Shown here one piece after another: positions 16,891-26,700 of a DNA stretch of 63,639 bases. The notes below the pieces were generated by a model. It was not told the DNA's origin. It did not search any database and was given only the letters and a program-made list of their open reading frames with translations. The position numbers were made by a program, and so were the translations under genes. The first letter of the stretch is position 1. Each line of letters opens with the position of its first letter. Origin of the DNA: DASPJR01 sp035628505 (GTDB lineage: Bacteria; Planctomycetota; SZUA-567; H5-PLA8); the NCBI GenBank assembly GCA_035628505.1, contig DASPJR010000068.1, positions 1 through 63,639 of the forward strand. The letters run 5' to 3'.

Positions 16891-18642
16891 ATGCATCTGC
16901 TTTTAATCGTGGTCGCTTCGGGCGCCATTCTTGCGATCGCCTACCGCCTTTACGGCACGCTGCTGGCGCGGCTTTTCCGCCTGGATCCGAACGTCAAGAC
17001 GCCGGCGGTGGAAATGCGTGATGACGTCGATTACGCGCCCATCGAAGCCAAGTTTCTTATCAGCCAGCACTTTTCAGCCATCGCAGCGGCCGGTCCGATC
17101 GTCGGGCCTATTCTGGCGGGCCTGGCGTTCGGCTGGGGGCCGGCGCTGATCTGGATTCTGGTCGGAAGTATTTTCATCGGCGGCGTGCACGACATGGGCG
17201 CGCTTGTCGCGTCCGTACGCCACAGAGCCTCGTCTATCGCGCAGGTCGTGCGTGAACACATGACCAAACGTTCGTACCTCCTGTTTCTGATGTTCGTCTG
17301 GATCGCGTTAATTTACATCATCGTCGCCTTCACCGATATCGTGGCCAGCTCATTCGTCGGCAAGCAGACTCTGGAAGACGGCACGATCGTCAGCGGCGGG
17401 GGAATCGCGACCTCTTCCCTCCTCTATCTGGCGCTGCCGATCATCATGGGTCTTCTGCTGAAGTACACGAAGCTCTCACTGAACATGGCGACGTTGATTT
17501 TCCTGCCGCTGGTCGGCGTGGCGATCTGGCTCGGGCAGAAAATCCCGCTGGATCTGGGCGCGATGTTCAACCTCAGCGACGCAGCAACCATCAAGCTCTG
17601 GGACGTATTGCTGCTGGTGTACTGCTTCGTCGCGGCGCTCACCCCAATGTGGATTCTGCTGCAGCCGCGCGGGCACCTTGGCGGTTACTTCCTGTTCGTG
17701 GCGCTGGGCGGCGGGGCGCTGGGGCTCATCTTTGGAAGCCTGAAGGGTACGACGGCGATAGAATACCCCGCCTTTACAGGTTTCACGGCGGCGAATGGAG
17801 ATCCCATTTTCCCGCTGCTGTTCATCACGATCGCGTGCGGCGCCTGCTCGGGATTCCATTCGATCATCGCATCAGGAACCACCTCGAAGCAACTGCGCAC
17901 GGAGACGGACGCGAAGGTCATCGGCTACGGTTCCATGCTGCTGGAAGCGATGGTGGCGATCGTCTCGCTGTGCTGCGTAATGATGCTGACGAAGGAAGCT
18001 TCGGCCAAGCTGCAGGGCAAACCCAATCTGGTCTACGCCAACGGCATGGGCAGCTTTATGGAGGTCCTGGGCATTCCCAAGGCCCTCGGCATCTCCTTCG
18101 GCCTGCTGGCGTTCACGACGTTCGTCTACGACACGCTGGATGTCTGCACGCGCCTGGGACGCTACATTTTTGAAGAGCTGACGGGCTGGAAAGGCACGGC
18201 CTCGCGCTGGGTCGGCACCGCCCTGATGGCGTTCATCCCGCTGATTTTCGTCATGCAGAACAACAACGGCGTTTCGGCGTGGAAGACGTACTGGCCGCTG
18301 TTCGGAGCCAGCAACCAGCTCCTGGCGGCGCTGACGCTGATCGGCGTGACCGTTTGGCTGTCCCGCACGTACAAGGCCAACTGGGTGTGGCTGGTGACCG
18401 GCGTGCCCACGGTATTCATGTACATCATGAGCTGCTGGGCGCTCTTCCGCTTCATTAAGGCCGGAGCGCTGACCAAGGAAGGCGCCTGGAAAATACCGAC
18501 GGATACGGTCTCCTGGGCGGCAGTCATTCTGGTTGCGCTGGCCATGCTGGTGCTTCTGGAAGCCATCCGCATATTCTTCAACATGCGCCCCCCAGCGCCC
18601 CGCGAAACAGAAGCAGTGGCCGCGCCGGCCGCTGGAGAATAA
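16891..18642 (+). CDS. cstA: CstA family carbon-starvation transporter
   Basis: 583 aa, strongly hydrophobic, with some 15 membrane segments. CstA-family members import peptides or pyruvate in starved cells. Recognised family stretches are YAPIEAKFLISQHFSAIAAA, GPIVGPILAG, IFIGGVHDMGALVASVRHR, CGACSGFHSIIASGTTSKQL, TFVYDTLDVCTRLGRYI and WPLFGASNQLLAAL. It is shorter than the E. coli CstA (701 aa) and belongs to the short CstA group common outside enterobacteria. GAGG precedes the ATG. A 40-codon membrane peptide gene follows 117 bp downstream, in the place where a small CstA partner often lies. Confidence 0.92.
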   Translation: MHLLLIVVASGAILAIAYRLYGTLLARLFRLDPNVKTPAVEMRDDVDYAPIEAKFLISQHFSAIAAAGPIVGPILAGLAFGWGPALIWILVGSIFIGGVHDMGALVASVRHRASSIAQVVREHMTKRSYLLFLMFVWIALIYIIVAFTDIVASSFVGKQTLEDGTIVSGGGIATSSLLYLALPIIMGLLLKYTKLSLNMATLIFLPLVGVAIWLGQKIPLDLGAMFNLSDAATIKLWDVLLLVYCFVAALTPMWILLQPRGHLGGYFLFVALGGGALGLIFGSLKGTTAIEYPAFTGFTAANGDPIFPLLFITIACGACSGFHSIIASGTTSKQLRTETDAKVIGYGSMLLEAMVAIVSLCCVMMLTKEASAKLQGKPNLVYANGMGSFMEVLGIPKALGISFGLLAFTTFVYDTLDVCTRLGRYIFEELTGWKGTASRWVGTALMAFIPLIFVMQNNNGVSAWKTYWPLFGASNQLLAALTLIGVTVWLSRTYKANWVWLVTGVPTVFMYIMSCWALFRFIKAGALTKEGAWKIPTDTVSWAAVILVALAMLVLLEAIRIFFNMRPPAPRETEAVAAPAAGE

Positions 18643-18759
18643 GTAAATCGCGCAATGGCGCCTGAACTATTTTTTTAAAATTCGTTTCAACGCGTGCAGC
18701 ACTGGTGAGTACCCATTAGCGGGCGGACAAATCAAACATCGCTAAGGGGAGAAAAGACC

Positions 18760-18882
18760 ATGGCCAAGCAGGCGGAAGTTTCGATCGTGCGGTTCGGTCT
18801 CAATCTGATGGACGCCTACGGCGGCTTCTTCGGCCTGGCGGTTGTCCTGGCGGCGGTTTTCTGTCTGGCCTTCAGCAAATAA
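18760..18882 (+). CDS. 40-residue single-span membrane peptide next to cstA
   Basis: A short open frame starting ATG GCC AAG with GGGGAG 7 bp upstream. It encodes 40 residues: a short amphipathic N-terminus (MAKQAEVSIVRFG), then a hydrophobic helix (GGFFGLAVVLAAVFCLAFSK). GC-rich third positions match the neighbours, which supports coding. No family is recognised. Its place after cstA suggests a small partner subunit or regulator. In E. coli the small partner is YbdD, which this peptide does not resemble. A weak hairpin (AAAGCTGCAC / GTGCAGTTTT) follows. Confidence 0.65.
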   Translation: MAKQAEVSIVRFGLNLMDAYGGFFGLAVVLAAVFCLAFSK

Positions 18883-19017
18883 AAAGCTGCACCCGTTAGC
18901 ATCCTTCCAGACAAGCGTGCAGTTTTCGGCGTAAAACGCGATCTTCATCAGAGTTTTTTGACTTTCCTGCCAAACAGAGTTGAATCCAAGTATCTGCTTT
19001 GAACGCCCAGGCTGCGT

Positions 19018-21789
19018 ATGAGCCATCCGCGGGCAGCAGAGAATATGGAAAACACTGCTGGTGGGAGATTATCAGCCATTCGTACGCTGATTGTTACCAA
19101 CGACTACACGTTGCAGGTCGTGCTTGAGGAAGTTCTCCGGGCGCGCGGCCATCAAACGACTTATTGCAATTCAACGCAGGCGGCCTGGGAGCGTTGCCAG
19201 GCAAAGCTTTATGACCTGATCCTGCTCGATCTGCTGATTTCCGCCGAAGATGCAACGCGCCTGTGCCAGTGCATCCGCAGCCTGCCTGAAAGCGAACGTT
19301 GCCAGCTTGTGGTCATCTCCGGCAGTGCCTTCGGAGGCGACCTGCCTGCGGCGCTGGAGGCCGGCGCGGACGATTATCTCACGCGCCCCCTGGATCTGCG
19401 GCTGCTGAAAGTCCGCATCGCCCTCTCCGAACGCCACGCCCGCGCCATCACCGCTCGCGTGGAAGCCGAGTTCACGCTCAGGCAAAGCGAGAAGCGCTTC
19501 CGGGCGCTGATCGAGAACTCGCTGGACGGCACCGTTTTGCTGACAGCCGAAGGCGTCGCGCTCTACGCGACGCCGTCGATCACGCGTATGCTCGGCTGGC
19601 CCCTTGAGGAGTATGTCGGCCGGCAGACATTCGAGCTGCTGCATCCGGATGACGTCGCCGAGGCCACGCGGGTTTTTACGCGCCTTATCAGCACGCACGG
19701 CGGAACGAGCACAGTAGCCATAAGAACGCGGCATAAAAACGGCACGTACCGGTGGCTCGACTGCGTCGGTTACAACATGCTCAACGAACCGTCGATCCGC
19801 GCGATTATCGCCAATTTCCGCGACATCACCGAGCGCAAGCACGCCGAAGAGACGCTGCGGGCAAGCGAGGAGCGCTACCGCAACCTGGTCGAGACATCCA
19901 ACGATCTGATCTGGGCCGTCGACGTTAAAGGCTGCTGGACGTTTCTGAACCGGCATGCCACCAAATCCATTTTCGGCTACGAACCCGAGGAAATGCTGGG
20001 CCGGCCGTTTACTGATTTCGAAACGCCCGAGCAGGCCGCCAGGGACATGCTGGAATTCGAGCGCATTAAGCGGGGCGAGCGTTGCATTCGCTACGAGACT
20101 GTGCACCTGCGCAAAGACGGCACGCCGGTCTACATGAGCTACAACGCCATCGCGTCCTACGATGCCGCCGGCAATGTGATCGGCACCGCCGGAACAGCCT
20201 CGGACATCACGCGCCAGAAGCTCGCGCAGGAACGACTTCGTGCCGGTGACGAACGCCTGAGGCTGGCTCTTTCCGCCGCCGGCATGGGCAGCTGGGACGT
20301 CAATCTCTCGAATTTCGAGACGACCTGGGACGAAGGCTCGTGCAGGATCTTCGGCTTTCCGGGCCCTGAATACACCGGCACCCAGGATTTCTTCATGCAG
20401 CATATTCATCCCGACGACCTGCCGCGGATGCAGCAGAAGTTCCAGGAAGTGATTGAAAAGGGCGAGATCTTCAACGTGGAGTTCCGCTTCATCAGGTCGG
20501 ATGGAACGTTGCGCTGGGTGAACGGGTTTGGCCGCACGCTGCCCGATTCCGCCGGCAAGATCCAGCATCTCTTCGGTGTGAATGTGGACATTACCGAGCG
20601 CAAGCTGCGCGAAGAAGAACAGCGCCGCATGGAACAGCAGGTGCAGCACGTTCAACGCCTGGAGAGCCTCGGCATCGTCGCCGGCGGCATCGCGCACGAC
20701 TTCAACAACCTGCTCGTTGGCATCCTCGGCAACTCCGACCTTGCGCTGCGCGACCTCACGCCCGGCACGCCGCTCTTTGAACGCCTTGACGACATCCGCT
20801 CCACCAGCCAGCGCGCAGCCGAGCTCACCCGGCAGATGCTGGCGTACTCCGGCCACGGGCAGTTCGTGCTCGAACCCTTCTCGCTCAACGACCTGCTCAA
20901 GCAGATGTCGCAGCTGCTGCAGGCGTCGATCTCTAAGAAAGCATCGCTCTCGTTCCGATTCGGCGAGTCGCTTGCGCGCATTTTTGCCGATGTCTCGCAG
21001 ATCCGGCAGATCGTTGTCAACCTCGTGACCAACGCGTCCGAAGCGCTGGGCGAGAGCAGCGGCTCGATTGTCGTTTCAACAGGAACACTGAAGGCCCGCA
21101 CCGAAGATCTGTACAGCCCATTCCTGGCCGCCGAACTGCCCGCCGGTGAATACGTCTTCCTGGAAGTCACCGATACCGGCAGCGGCATGGACGAAGCGAC
21201 GCTCAATCGCGCCTTCGAACCGTTCTTCTCCACGCGCTTTACCGGCCGCGGACTCGGACTGGCGGCGGTGCTTGGAATTGTGCGCGGGCATAAGGGCTCA
21301 ATCCAGGTGCGATCGCGACCGGGCCAGGGCTCCACGTTCAAGGTCCTCTTCCCAGCCACAACACGCGAGACTCCAGAGCCGCGGCGGCCTGAACCCATGC
21401 AGGCCGGACAGGCGGCGGCTTCGGCGGCGACCATCCTGCTGGTCGACGACGAAGAAGTGATGCGCAAAGTCGTCAAGCTTGGGCTGGAACAGTTCGGTTA
21501 CACTGTCCTCACCGCGGGAAATGGCAGCGAAGGCGTCGAACTGTTTTCGCGGCATTCCGATCAGATCGATCTGGTAATTCTGGATCTGACGATGCCGGTC
21601 ATGAGCGGCGAGGAAGCCTACACACGCATGCGCCAGATCCGCCCCAATCTTCGCGCGGTGCTGACCAGCGGCTACGCCGAACAGGATGCCACCAGCCAGT
21701 TTGAAGGCCATAATCTCGCCGGCTTCATCCAGAAACCCTTCCGCATCGAAACACTCGCCGCCAAGGTCCGTCAGGCGTTGGCCAGATAA
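19018..21789 (+). CDS. Hybrid sensor histidine kinase (REC-PAS-PAS-PAS-HK-REC)
   Basis: 923 aa with no membrane span, so cytoplasmic. Order: N-terminal receiver (about 20-140, phospho-acceptor Asp71 in LILLDLL), three PAS/PAC domains (about 155-280, 285-410, 415-535; each ends with DITERK, DITRQK or DITERK), HisKA/HATPase and a C-terminal receiver with Asp856. The H-box is GGIAHDFNNLL with His560; the N-box is NLVTNASEAL, G-box DTGSGMDE, and F/G2 region FEPFFSTRF...GRGLGL. The first receiver begins VTND rather than the usual VDDD/E, so its acidic pocket is incomplete. A neighbouring regulator gene is absent. Start is uncertain (ATG at 19018 or 19045). It probably phosphorylates its own C-terminal receiver. 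Confidence 0.92.
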   Translation: MSHPRAAENMENTAGGRLSAIRTLIVTNDYTLQVVLEEVLRARGHQTTYCNSTQAAWERCQAKLYDLILLDLLISAEDATRLCQCIRSLPESERCQLVVISGSAFGGDLPAALEAGADDYLTRPLDLRLLKVRIALSERHARAITARVEAEFTLRQSEKRFRALIENSLDGTVLLTAEGVALYATPSITRMLGWPLEEYVGRQTFELLHPDDVAEATRVFTRLISTHGGTSTVAIRTRHKNGTYRWLDCVGYNMLNEPSIRAIIANFRDITERKHAEETLRASEERYRNLVETSNDLIWAVDVKGCWTFLNRHATKSIFGYEPEEMLGRPFTDFETPEQAARDMLEFERIKRGERCIRYETVHLRKDGTPVYMSYNAIASYDAAGNVIGTAGTASDITRQKLAQERLRAGDERLRLALSAAGMGSWDVNLSNFETTWDEGSCRIFGFPGPEYTGTQDFFMQHIHPDDLPRMQQKFQEVIEKGEIFNVEFRFIRSDGTLRWVNGFGRTLPDSAGKIQHLFGVNVDITERKLREEEQRRMEQQVQHVQRLESLGIVAGGIAHDFNNLLVGILGNSDLALRDLTPGTPLFERLDDIRSTSQRAAELTRQMLAYSGHGQFVLEPFSLNDLLKQMSQLLQASISKKASLSFRFGESLARIFADVSQIRQIVVNLVTNASEALGESSGSIVVSTGTLKARTEDLYSPFLAAELPAGEYVFLEVTDTGSGMDEATLNRAFEPFFSTRFTGRGLGLAAVLGIVRGHKGSIQVRSRPGQGSTFKVLFPATTRETPEPRRPEPMQAGQAAASAATILLVDDEEVMRKVVKLGLEQFGYTVLTAGNGSEGVELFSRHSDQIDLVILDLTMPVMSGEEAYTRMRQIRPNLRAVLTSGYAEQDATSQFEGHNLAGFIQKPFRIETLAAKVRQALAR

Positions 21790-21891
21790 TGACCCTCGAC
21801 CATGTTGCAATGGCAGGTTCAGGGCGCCAGCTGCTGGAAAACTGCCGCGTCCGGCGCTATAACCCCCGCTTCACCTAAAAGGAGACAACGC

Positions 21892-22755
21892 ATGCGACTG
21901 GTTAGCTTTGGACCTTCAGGAGCGGAACGGCTGGGCGCGCTGATCGACGGAGGGCGCAAAATCGTCGACCTCAACGCCGTAGACGCCGCGATCCCCTCAT
22001 GCATGATCCCATTTTTACAGGGCGATTTTTGGGAAAGAACCAGGCGCATTCTAGCCGATACCTCATCTTTACAGGGCAAGGCTGTCGTCGCCGCGGAGAA
22101 GGTGCGTCTCGGCGCTCCGGTGCCGCGCCCTGGACAGATCATCTGCATCGGCCTGAACTACAAGGACCATGCCGATGAGCAGGGCCACGAGTACCCGAAG
22201 GTGCCGCTGCTGTTCGGAAAATCTCCGATGGCCGCGTGCGGACCGAACGATGACGTGGAGTACCCCGAGGGCGTCGAGCAGCTCGATTACGAAGTCGAGC
22301 TCGGCGTCATCATCGGCAGGACGGCAAAGAAAGTTTCGGCGGCCGACGCCAGGAAACACATCGCTGGATACTGCGTCTTCCACGATGTCTCCGCGCGCTG
22401 CTGCCAGTTTGGTGACAAGCAATGGTTCCGCGGCAAGTCCTTCGATACGTTCGCGCCCTTCGGCCCGGCGCTGGTGACGCCCGACGAAGCCGGCGACCCG
22501 CATGCGCTGAAGCTCTCGTGCAAGGTGAACGGCGAAGTGCGCCAGGATTCCAGCACCAGCAAGCTGATTCATTCGGTCGATGCGATCATCGCCTATATTT
22601 CACGCGGCATCACCCTGCAGCCGGGAGATGTGATCGCGACCGGAACGCCTTCTGGCGTGGGCGTGTTCCTCAAGCCGCCGCGGCTGCTCAAACGGGGCGA
22701 CGTGGTGGAGCTGGAAGTTCAGAATCTGGGCAAGGTTGTCAACAAGGTGGTCTGA
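21892..22755 (+). CDS. Fumarylacetoacetate hydrolase (FAH) family protein
   Basis: 287 aa. FAH-fold enzymes use a divalent metal to hydrolyse or isomerise acylpyruvates and 2-oxo acids. Motifs: IICIGLNYKDHADEQG, PLLFGKSPMAACGPNDDVEYP, LDYEVELGVIIG (metal-binding Glu pair), HDVSARCCQF, KSFDTFAPFGPALV and TGTPSGVGVF. It is closest in outline to 2-hydroxyhepta-2,4-diene-1,7-dioate isomerase/ureidoglycolate lyase types, but the substrate cannot be told. AAAAGGAGA lies 8 bp before the ATG at 21892. It follows the histidine kinase by 100 bp on the same strand; a shared transcript is possible. An unusually long spacer between the two argues for a separate promoter. Confidence 0.88.
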   Translation: MRLVSFGPSGAERLGALIDGGRKIVDLNAVDAAIPSCMIPFLQGDFWERTRRILADTSSLQGKAVVAAEKVRLGAPVPRPGQIICIGLNYKDHADEQGHEYPKVPLLFGKSPMAACGPNDDVEYPEGVEQLDYEVELGVIIGRTAKKVSAADARKHIAGYCVFHDVSARCCQFGDKQWFRGKSFDTFAPFGPALVTPDEAGDPHALKLSCKVNGEVRQDSSTSKLIHSVDAIIAYISRGITLQPGDVIATGTPSGVGVFLKPPRLLKRGDVVELEVQNLGKVVNKVV

Positions 22756-22807
22756 CCGCGCAGCGTGAGTCCGCAAGCTCCCTGCCGGCCGGCGGCGGGG
22801 GGCTTTC

Positions 22808-23710
22808 ATGAACGTGCCATTCAAAACATCTTCGATCCTCCGTGTCCTTGGCGTGGGCCTGGCGCTGACCGCTTTCTCCGGATGCGGCAAGAAATCGGCC
22901 GCCAACGCTCCTGATCCCGAACTGCGCGAGATTGCCCGCACCGAGCTGAACACGGCCGCGCCGTCTGCGCCGGTCACAACCGCGCCGCCACCAACGTCTT
23001 CGGGACGAACCATCCGCGGGCCGCGCTCGCAGGCGGAGATCGATGCCGCCTACCAGATGCCCGAGATCGTCGTGACGCGCCCCAGCATTCCGCGGCGCGA
23101 AGTAACCGTGCCTCTTGCGCCTGAGACGGATGACTCGGCCGTTATCGCCGATCCAAGCTGGGACGCGACGATCACGCGCGAGTGGCGCCACATCGTTGTT
23201 CATCATTCAGCCAGCGCCAACGGCTCGGCCGCGGCATTCGATAAAGCGCATCGCGACCGCGGCTGGGATGGCCTGGGCTATCACTTCGTCATTGGAAACG
23301 GCACCGGATCGGGGGACGGCGAAGTCGAGGTCGGCTACCGCTGGCGCAGGCAGCTCCAGGGCGCTCACGCCGGAAACGCCGAATACAACCAGGCCGGCAT
23401 CGGCATCTGCCTCGTCGGCGATTTCGAACACGGCCATCGCCCGTCCGCGCGGCAGATGTCCAGCCTGCGGCGGCTGGTGCGCTTCCTGCAGGTGAAAACG
23501 GGCGTGCCGACTTCGGAAGTGGTCGGACACGGCAATGTTCCAGGCAAGAGCACCGATTGTCCGGGCAGGAACCTCGACATGAGCTCGTTCCGCGCTTCAC
23601 TCGGCGGCGGCGCGATCGGCGTGCCCATTCACCTGACGCGCCAAAATTCAGCGCCCTCCCGAGGCCCCATCCTCGCGCGCGGCACACGCAGCGGCGCGGC
23701 GGTGCCTTAA
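22808..23710 (+). CDS. Lipoprotein N-acetylmuramoyl-L-alanine amidase (PGRP/Amidase_2 fold)
   Basis: 300 aa. A lipobox with Cys26 (LTAFSGC) indicates membrane anchoring. After a 90-residue disordered Pro/Ala linker, an Amidase_2/PGRP domain covers about 125-265. Zn ligands can be read as His132 (VVHHSA), His241 (GHGNVPG) and Cys251 (TDCPG). GAHAG at 186-190 and YHFVIGNGTGSGDGEVEVGYRW follow the fold. It would cleave the amide between N-acetylmuramate and L-alanine in peptidoglycan, which indicates that the organism has a peptidoglycan wall. GGGG ribosome site before the ATG. The last 30 residues are Arg/Pro/Gly-rich and unstructured. Confidence 0.88.
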   Translation: MNVPFKTSSILRVLGVGLALTAFSGCGKKSAANAPDPELREIARTELNTAAPSAPVTTAPPPTSSGRTIRGPRSQAEIDAAYQMPEIVVTRPSIPRREVTVPLAPETDDSAVIADPSWDATITREWRHIVVHHSASANGSAAAFDKAHRDRGWDGLGYHFVIGNGTGSGDGEVEVGYRWRRQLQGAHAGNAEYNQAGIGICLVGDFEHGHRPSARQMSSLRRLVRFLQVKTGVPTSEVVGHGNVPGKSTDCPGRNLDMSSFRASLGGGAIGVPIHLTRQNSAPSRGPILARGTRSGAAVP

Positions 23711-23721
23711 AGGCCTGACTT

Positions 23722-23760
23722 TTACCGCCAAGGTCGCCAAGAACGCCAAGAGCGCCAAGC
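23722..23760. repeat. CGCCAAGG periodic repeat
   Basis: Four words of the form CGCCAAG (CGCCAAGGTCGCCAAGAACG and on) with a 9-bp period lie between the convergent amidase and giant protease genes. It is the same family as at 14636-14712, here as one arm only. Confidence 0.65.
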
Positions 23761-23770
23761 AAACCAGCTT

Positions 23771-26700
23771 TTATTTTTCTTTGAAGCGGCCTGACTTGTT
23801 CCCCGCATGGAAGTCGATCGGCACGGTTACGGCATGTGTCAGGCTGTCGAATTTCAACTCGACTGAGAGCAGCGCATTTAGTTTAGACCCGGGGGTCAGG
23901 CCTTCGTCCCTCAGCGCGTCGGTGAGAGCTCCCCGCACCACGGCGCGGAACGTACGCATGCCGAATGAAGCGCGCGGCAGCAGATGGAAATGCAGCGAAC
24001 TGCTTCGGCCACGGCCGCGCGCGTCAAGCTGCGCCTCGGCGCTGTAGCCCCCGATCATGAGGCGCACTGTTTTTGGCGCGGGCGATGATCCCAGTGGATA
24101 TTCGGGCACGCGTCCGGCCAGCGAGACGCTGCTTCGATCGGTCGACGCGAAGTTCAGCCTGCCGCGCAGCCGTGAGACGCTCATGCTGATGGGCGGCAGC
24201 GGCCTGGGCCCAGAGCCGTCGCCTGCTTCTGTTTTGCCGCCGTCGCCATCCTGCGCGCCGCCCACGCCGGACGGAACGGTGCTTCCCTGCGGCGGAGGCG
24301 CCAGCGGCGGGGACGGAATCGCCGAGGCGCTCTGCGAGCGATACATCGGCAGCGCCGGGTCGCCGAGAATGCATTCCGTGCGCGCCAGGTCCGCATACCA
24401 TCCGCTCAGCGCGGATCCGCGCGAAACGTCGAATGCCCACTGCTGCGTCTTCAGCAGCGCATCGCCCCAGCGAACGTCGGGACTCTGCGGATGGCTGAGC
24501 AGCTTCGAGAAGAACGCTATGGCCGGCTCGGACGCAATAAACGTCGTTGTCGAAATTGAAGCGGCGATGCCGCCCTGCGGCTGAATCAGCGCCTGGCTGG
24601 CGATGCTGCGGAAGCCCGCTTCGTTGCGGCCGGTCCAGTTTCCATTGCAGGTGGATTGCAGCAGCACGCTGTTGCCGCTCCAGCTCTGCACGGATGAGAC
24701 ATCCAGAATTCGCGGCATCTCGCGGCCCAGAACGCGGCTGTTTCCATGGCCGTTATAAAGGAGCAGATCGGATGTCGCCGACGCCTGCGCCAAAGCCTCA
24801 TTCACCTCCTGCGGACCGGCGTGCGTGATGCCCACGAATGCACGCGACCAGGCAATATCCGGATTTGCCGTGATGAGGCTTTCGGCCTGCGCAGCGAAAT
24901 TGCCCGCTTGTGGATCAGTGCGATCGGCCGCGACAAACGCGCGCTGCCCGGATTCGGGCAGTCCAGCGTACGAAAGCGTGCGCGCAACCGCGGCATTCAG
25001 CTCGCCGGGTGTGTTCACCGGCAGGCGGCCGATCGCGACCTCGCAGAAGCCATTGCCCAGGTCGCCAAAGAGCGGATCGGCTAATGTCTGCGACAGATAC
25101 GAGGTACTCGCGAAGAAAGACGGACAGAGCGGATCGAGGCCGGCACCTTCGTAGTCGAGATAATCGTATGTCGTACGGCCCACCAGCAGCAGGAAGCGCG
25201 GACGAAGTGCGCGCACGGCTGCGCGGATCGGATCAGGACCAAAGCGGCCATGACCGAAGTAATCGAAAAGCGTTTCCTGATCGGCGAAAACCGCGTTCAG
25301 GTTCTCTGCGTTGCGCTGCTCCAGCAGCGGCTGCAGCGCTTCGGCAAATTGCGCCGGCCCTGTGGCGAGGTAGCCCGCCTGTGGCGGAGGAGCGATCTTT
25401 CGAAGTGAAACGGCGAGCGGCGCGATCTGACTCTCTCGCGCGATTACGTGATAGTTCCCGCCAGCCACAGGCGCGATGAAGCGGATGAAAAAGGTTCCGT
25501 TCGTTTCACGCCGCGACTCGTAGCCGATCGCCACCGGCTGCTGCGGATTGGACGCTGAGAAAATCCACAGCGCATCGCTTGCGCAGCCGCTGATTTCGAT
25601 CAGCTGATTGTTCCCCGCGGCCGAAACGCTGAAGCTCGCGGCGGCGCTGAGCGCGCGCGAATAGGACATCGAGACTGAATGCAGAAACGCGATCTGCCCG
25701 CTGCGAAGATCGGGCGTAAGCAGCTCGATCGTGTTTTCGCCCGCGCGCAAAACGCCAGCGGGGACATCAAACGATAAAGAGAGTGCGCGGCCGCCACCGT
25801 CCCATTCCGCACGGCCCGCGGACACGCCGTTGACGACGGCGATCAGCGCGTGATCCGGATCGAATTCGGGAGAATCGTTGAGAGTCCACACATTCACTGA
25901 CAAGGTCGCCGCCTCGCTGCGGCACTGTGGAAGGTCCAGCGTGAACGACTGCAGCGCGCCGTCGGTGAGATACTGCTTCGAGAACCACGGCGTGAACGTG
26001 TACGGCGCGAGCGACCAGTCGAAATAGACCTCGTGAAAATCACGCGTCACGGTCGCGAGAGTGCTTGTCTGCGGCTGCGGCTGATTGAAGAGATCTTTCG
26101 CCGGCGGCGCGCGAGTAACCGCTGTCGGCGTTTCCGAGCGGCGCAGGAAAAACACGTCTTTGGCCGTGTAGGCATCTCTGTAGCCAGGCGCGAAAAGCGC
26201 GAGGCCGTCGGCACCCGCATAAAGCACGGTCACCGCTTCGCCGCCACGCCTCACGCTCACGAACCGCGCGTCGAAGCCGGCAGGCAGAGACTCCTGCGCG
26301 ATCCACAGCACGCCGCTGCCGGCGTGAACGAGTTTGACCGCGTCGCCAACTTGTTCCACAGAACGCGACACCACACTCCGCGGCTCGGACGTCCCGACAG
26401 GGCTAGATCCCTGACTGACAGTCCGCCCCGAGGCATTAGGACTGCCGATGCTCGCAGGCTGGAAGCCTGCGCTACGAAGGGCCGGCGGGACGCCGGCGGT
26501 CCCAGCGAAGCCGCTAAGCGTGGCGACTTTGGCTGCGCGCACTTGCGAGCGCTCGGCGAGCGCCGCGTCGATCGCAGCCGAAAGCAGATTGAACTCCGCA
26601 GCGATGCCGTCATCCGGGTGGCAGGGATCGCTGGAAGCGATCTGCAGCCGCTCGGCTTTGCCGTCGAAATCGACGCTCTCCAGGAGGTACTCACTGAAAG

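Noticed and set aside
21802..21891. 30-residue extension of the FAH protein
   Set aside because: The family start MRLVSF at 21892 has AAAAGGAGA before it; the extension has no similarity.
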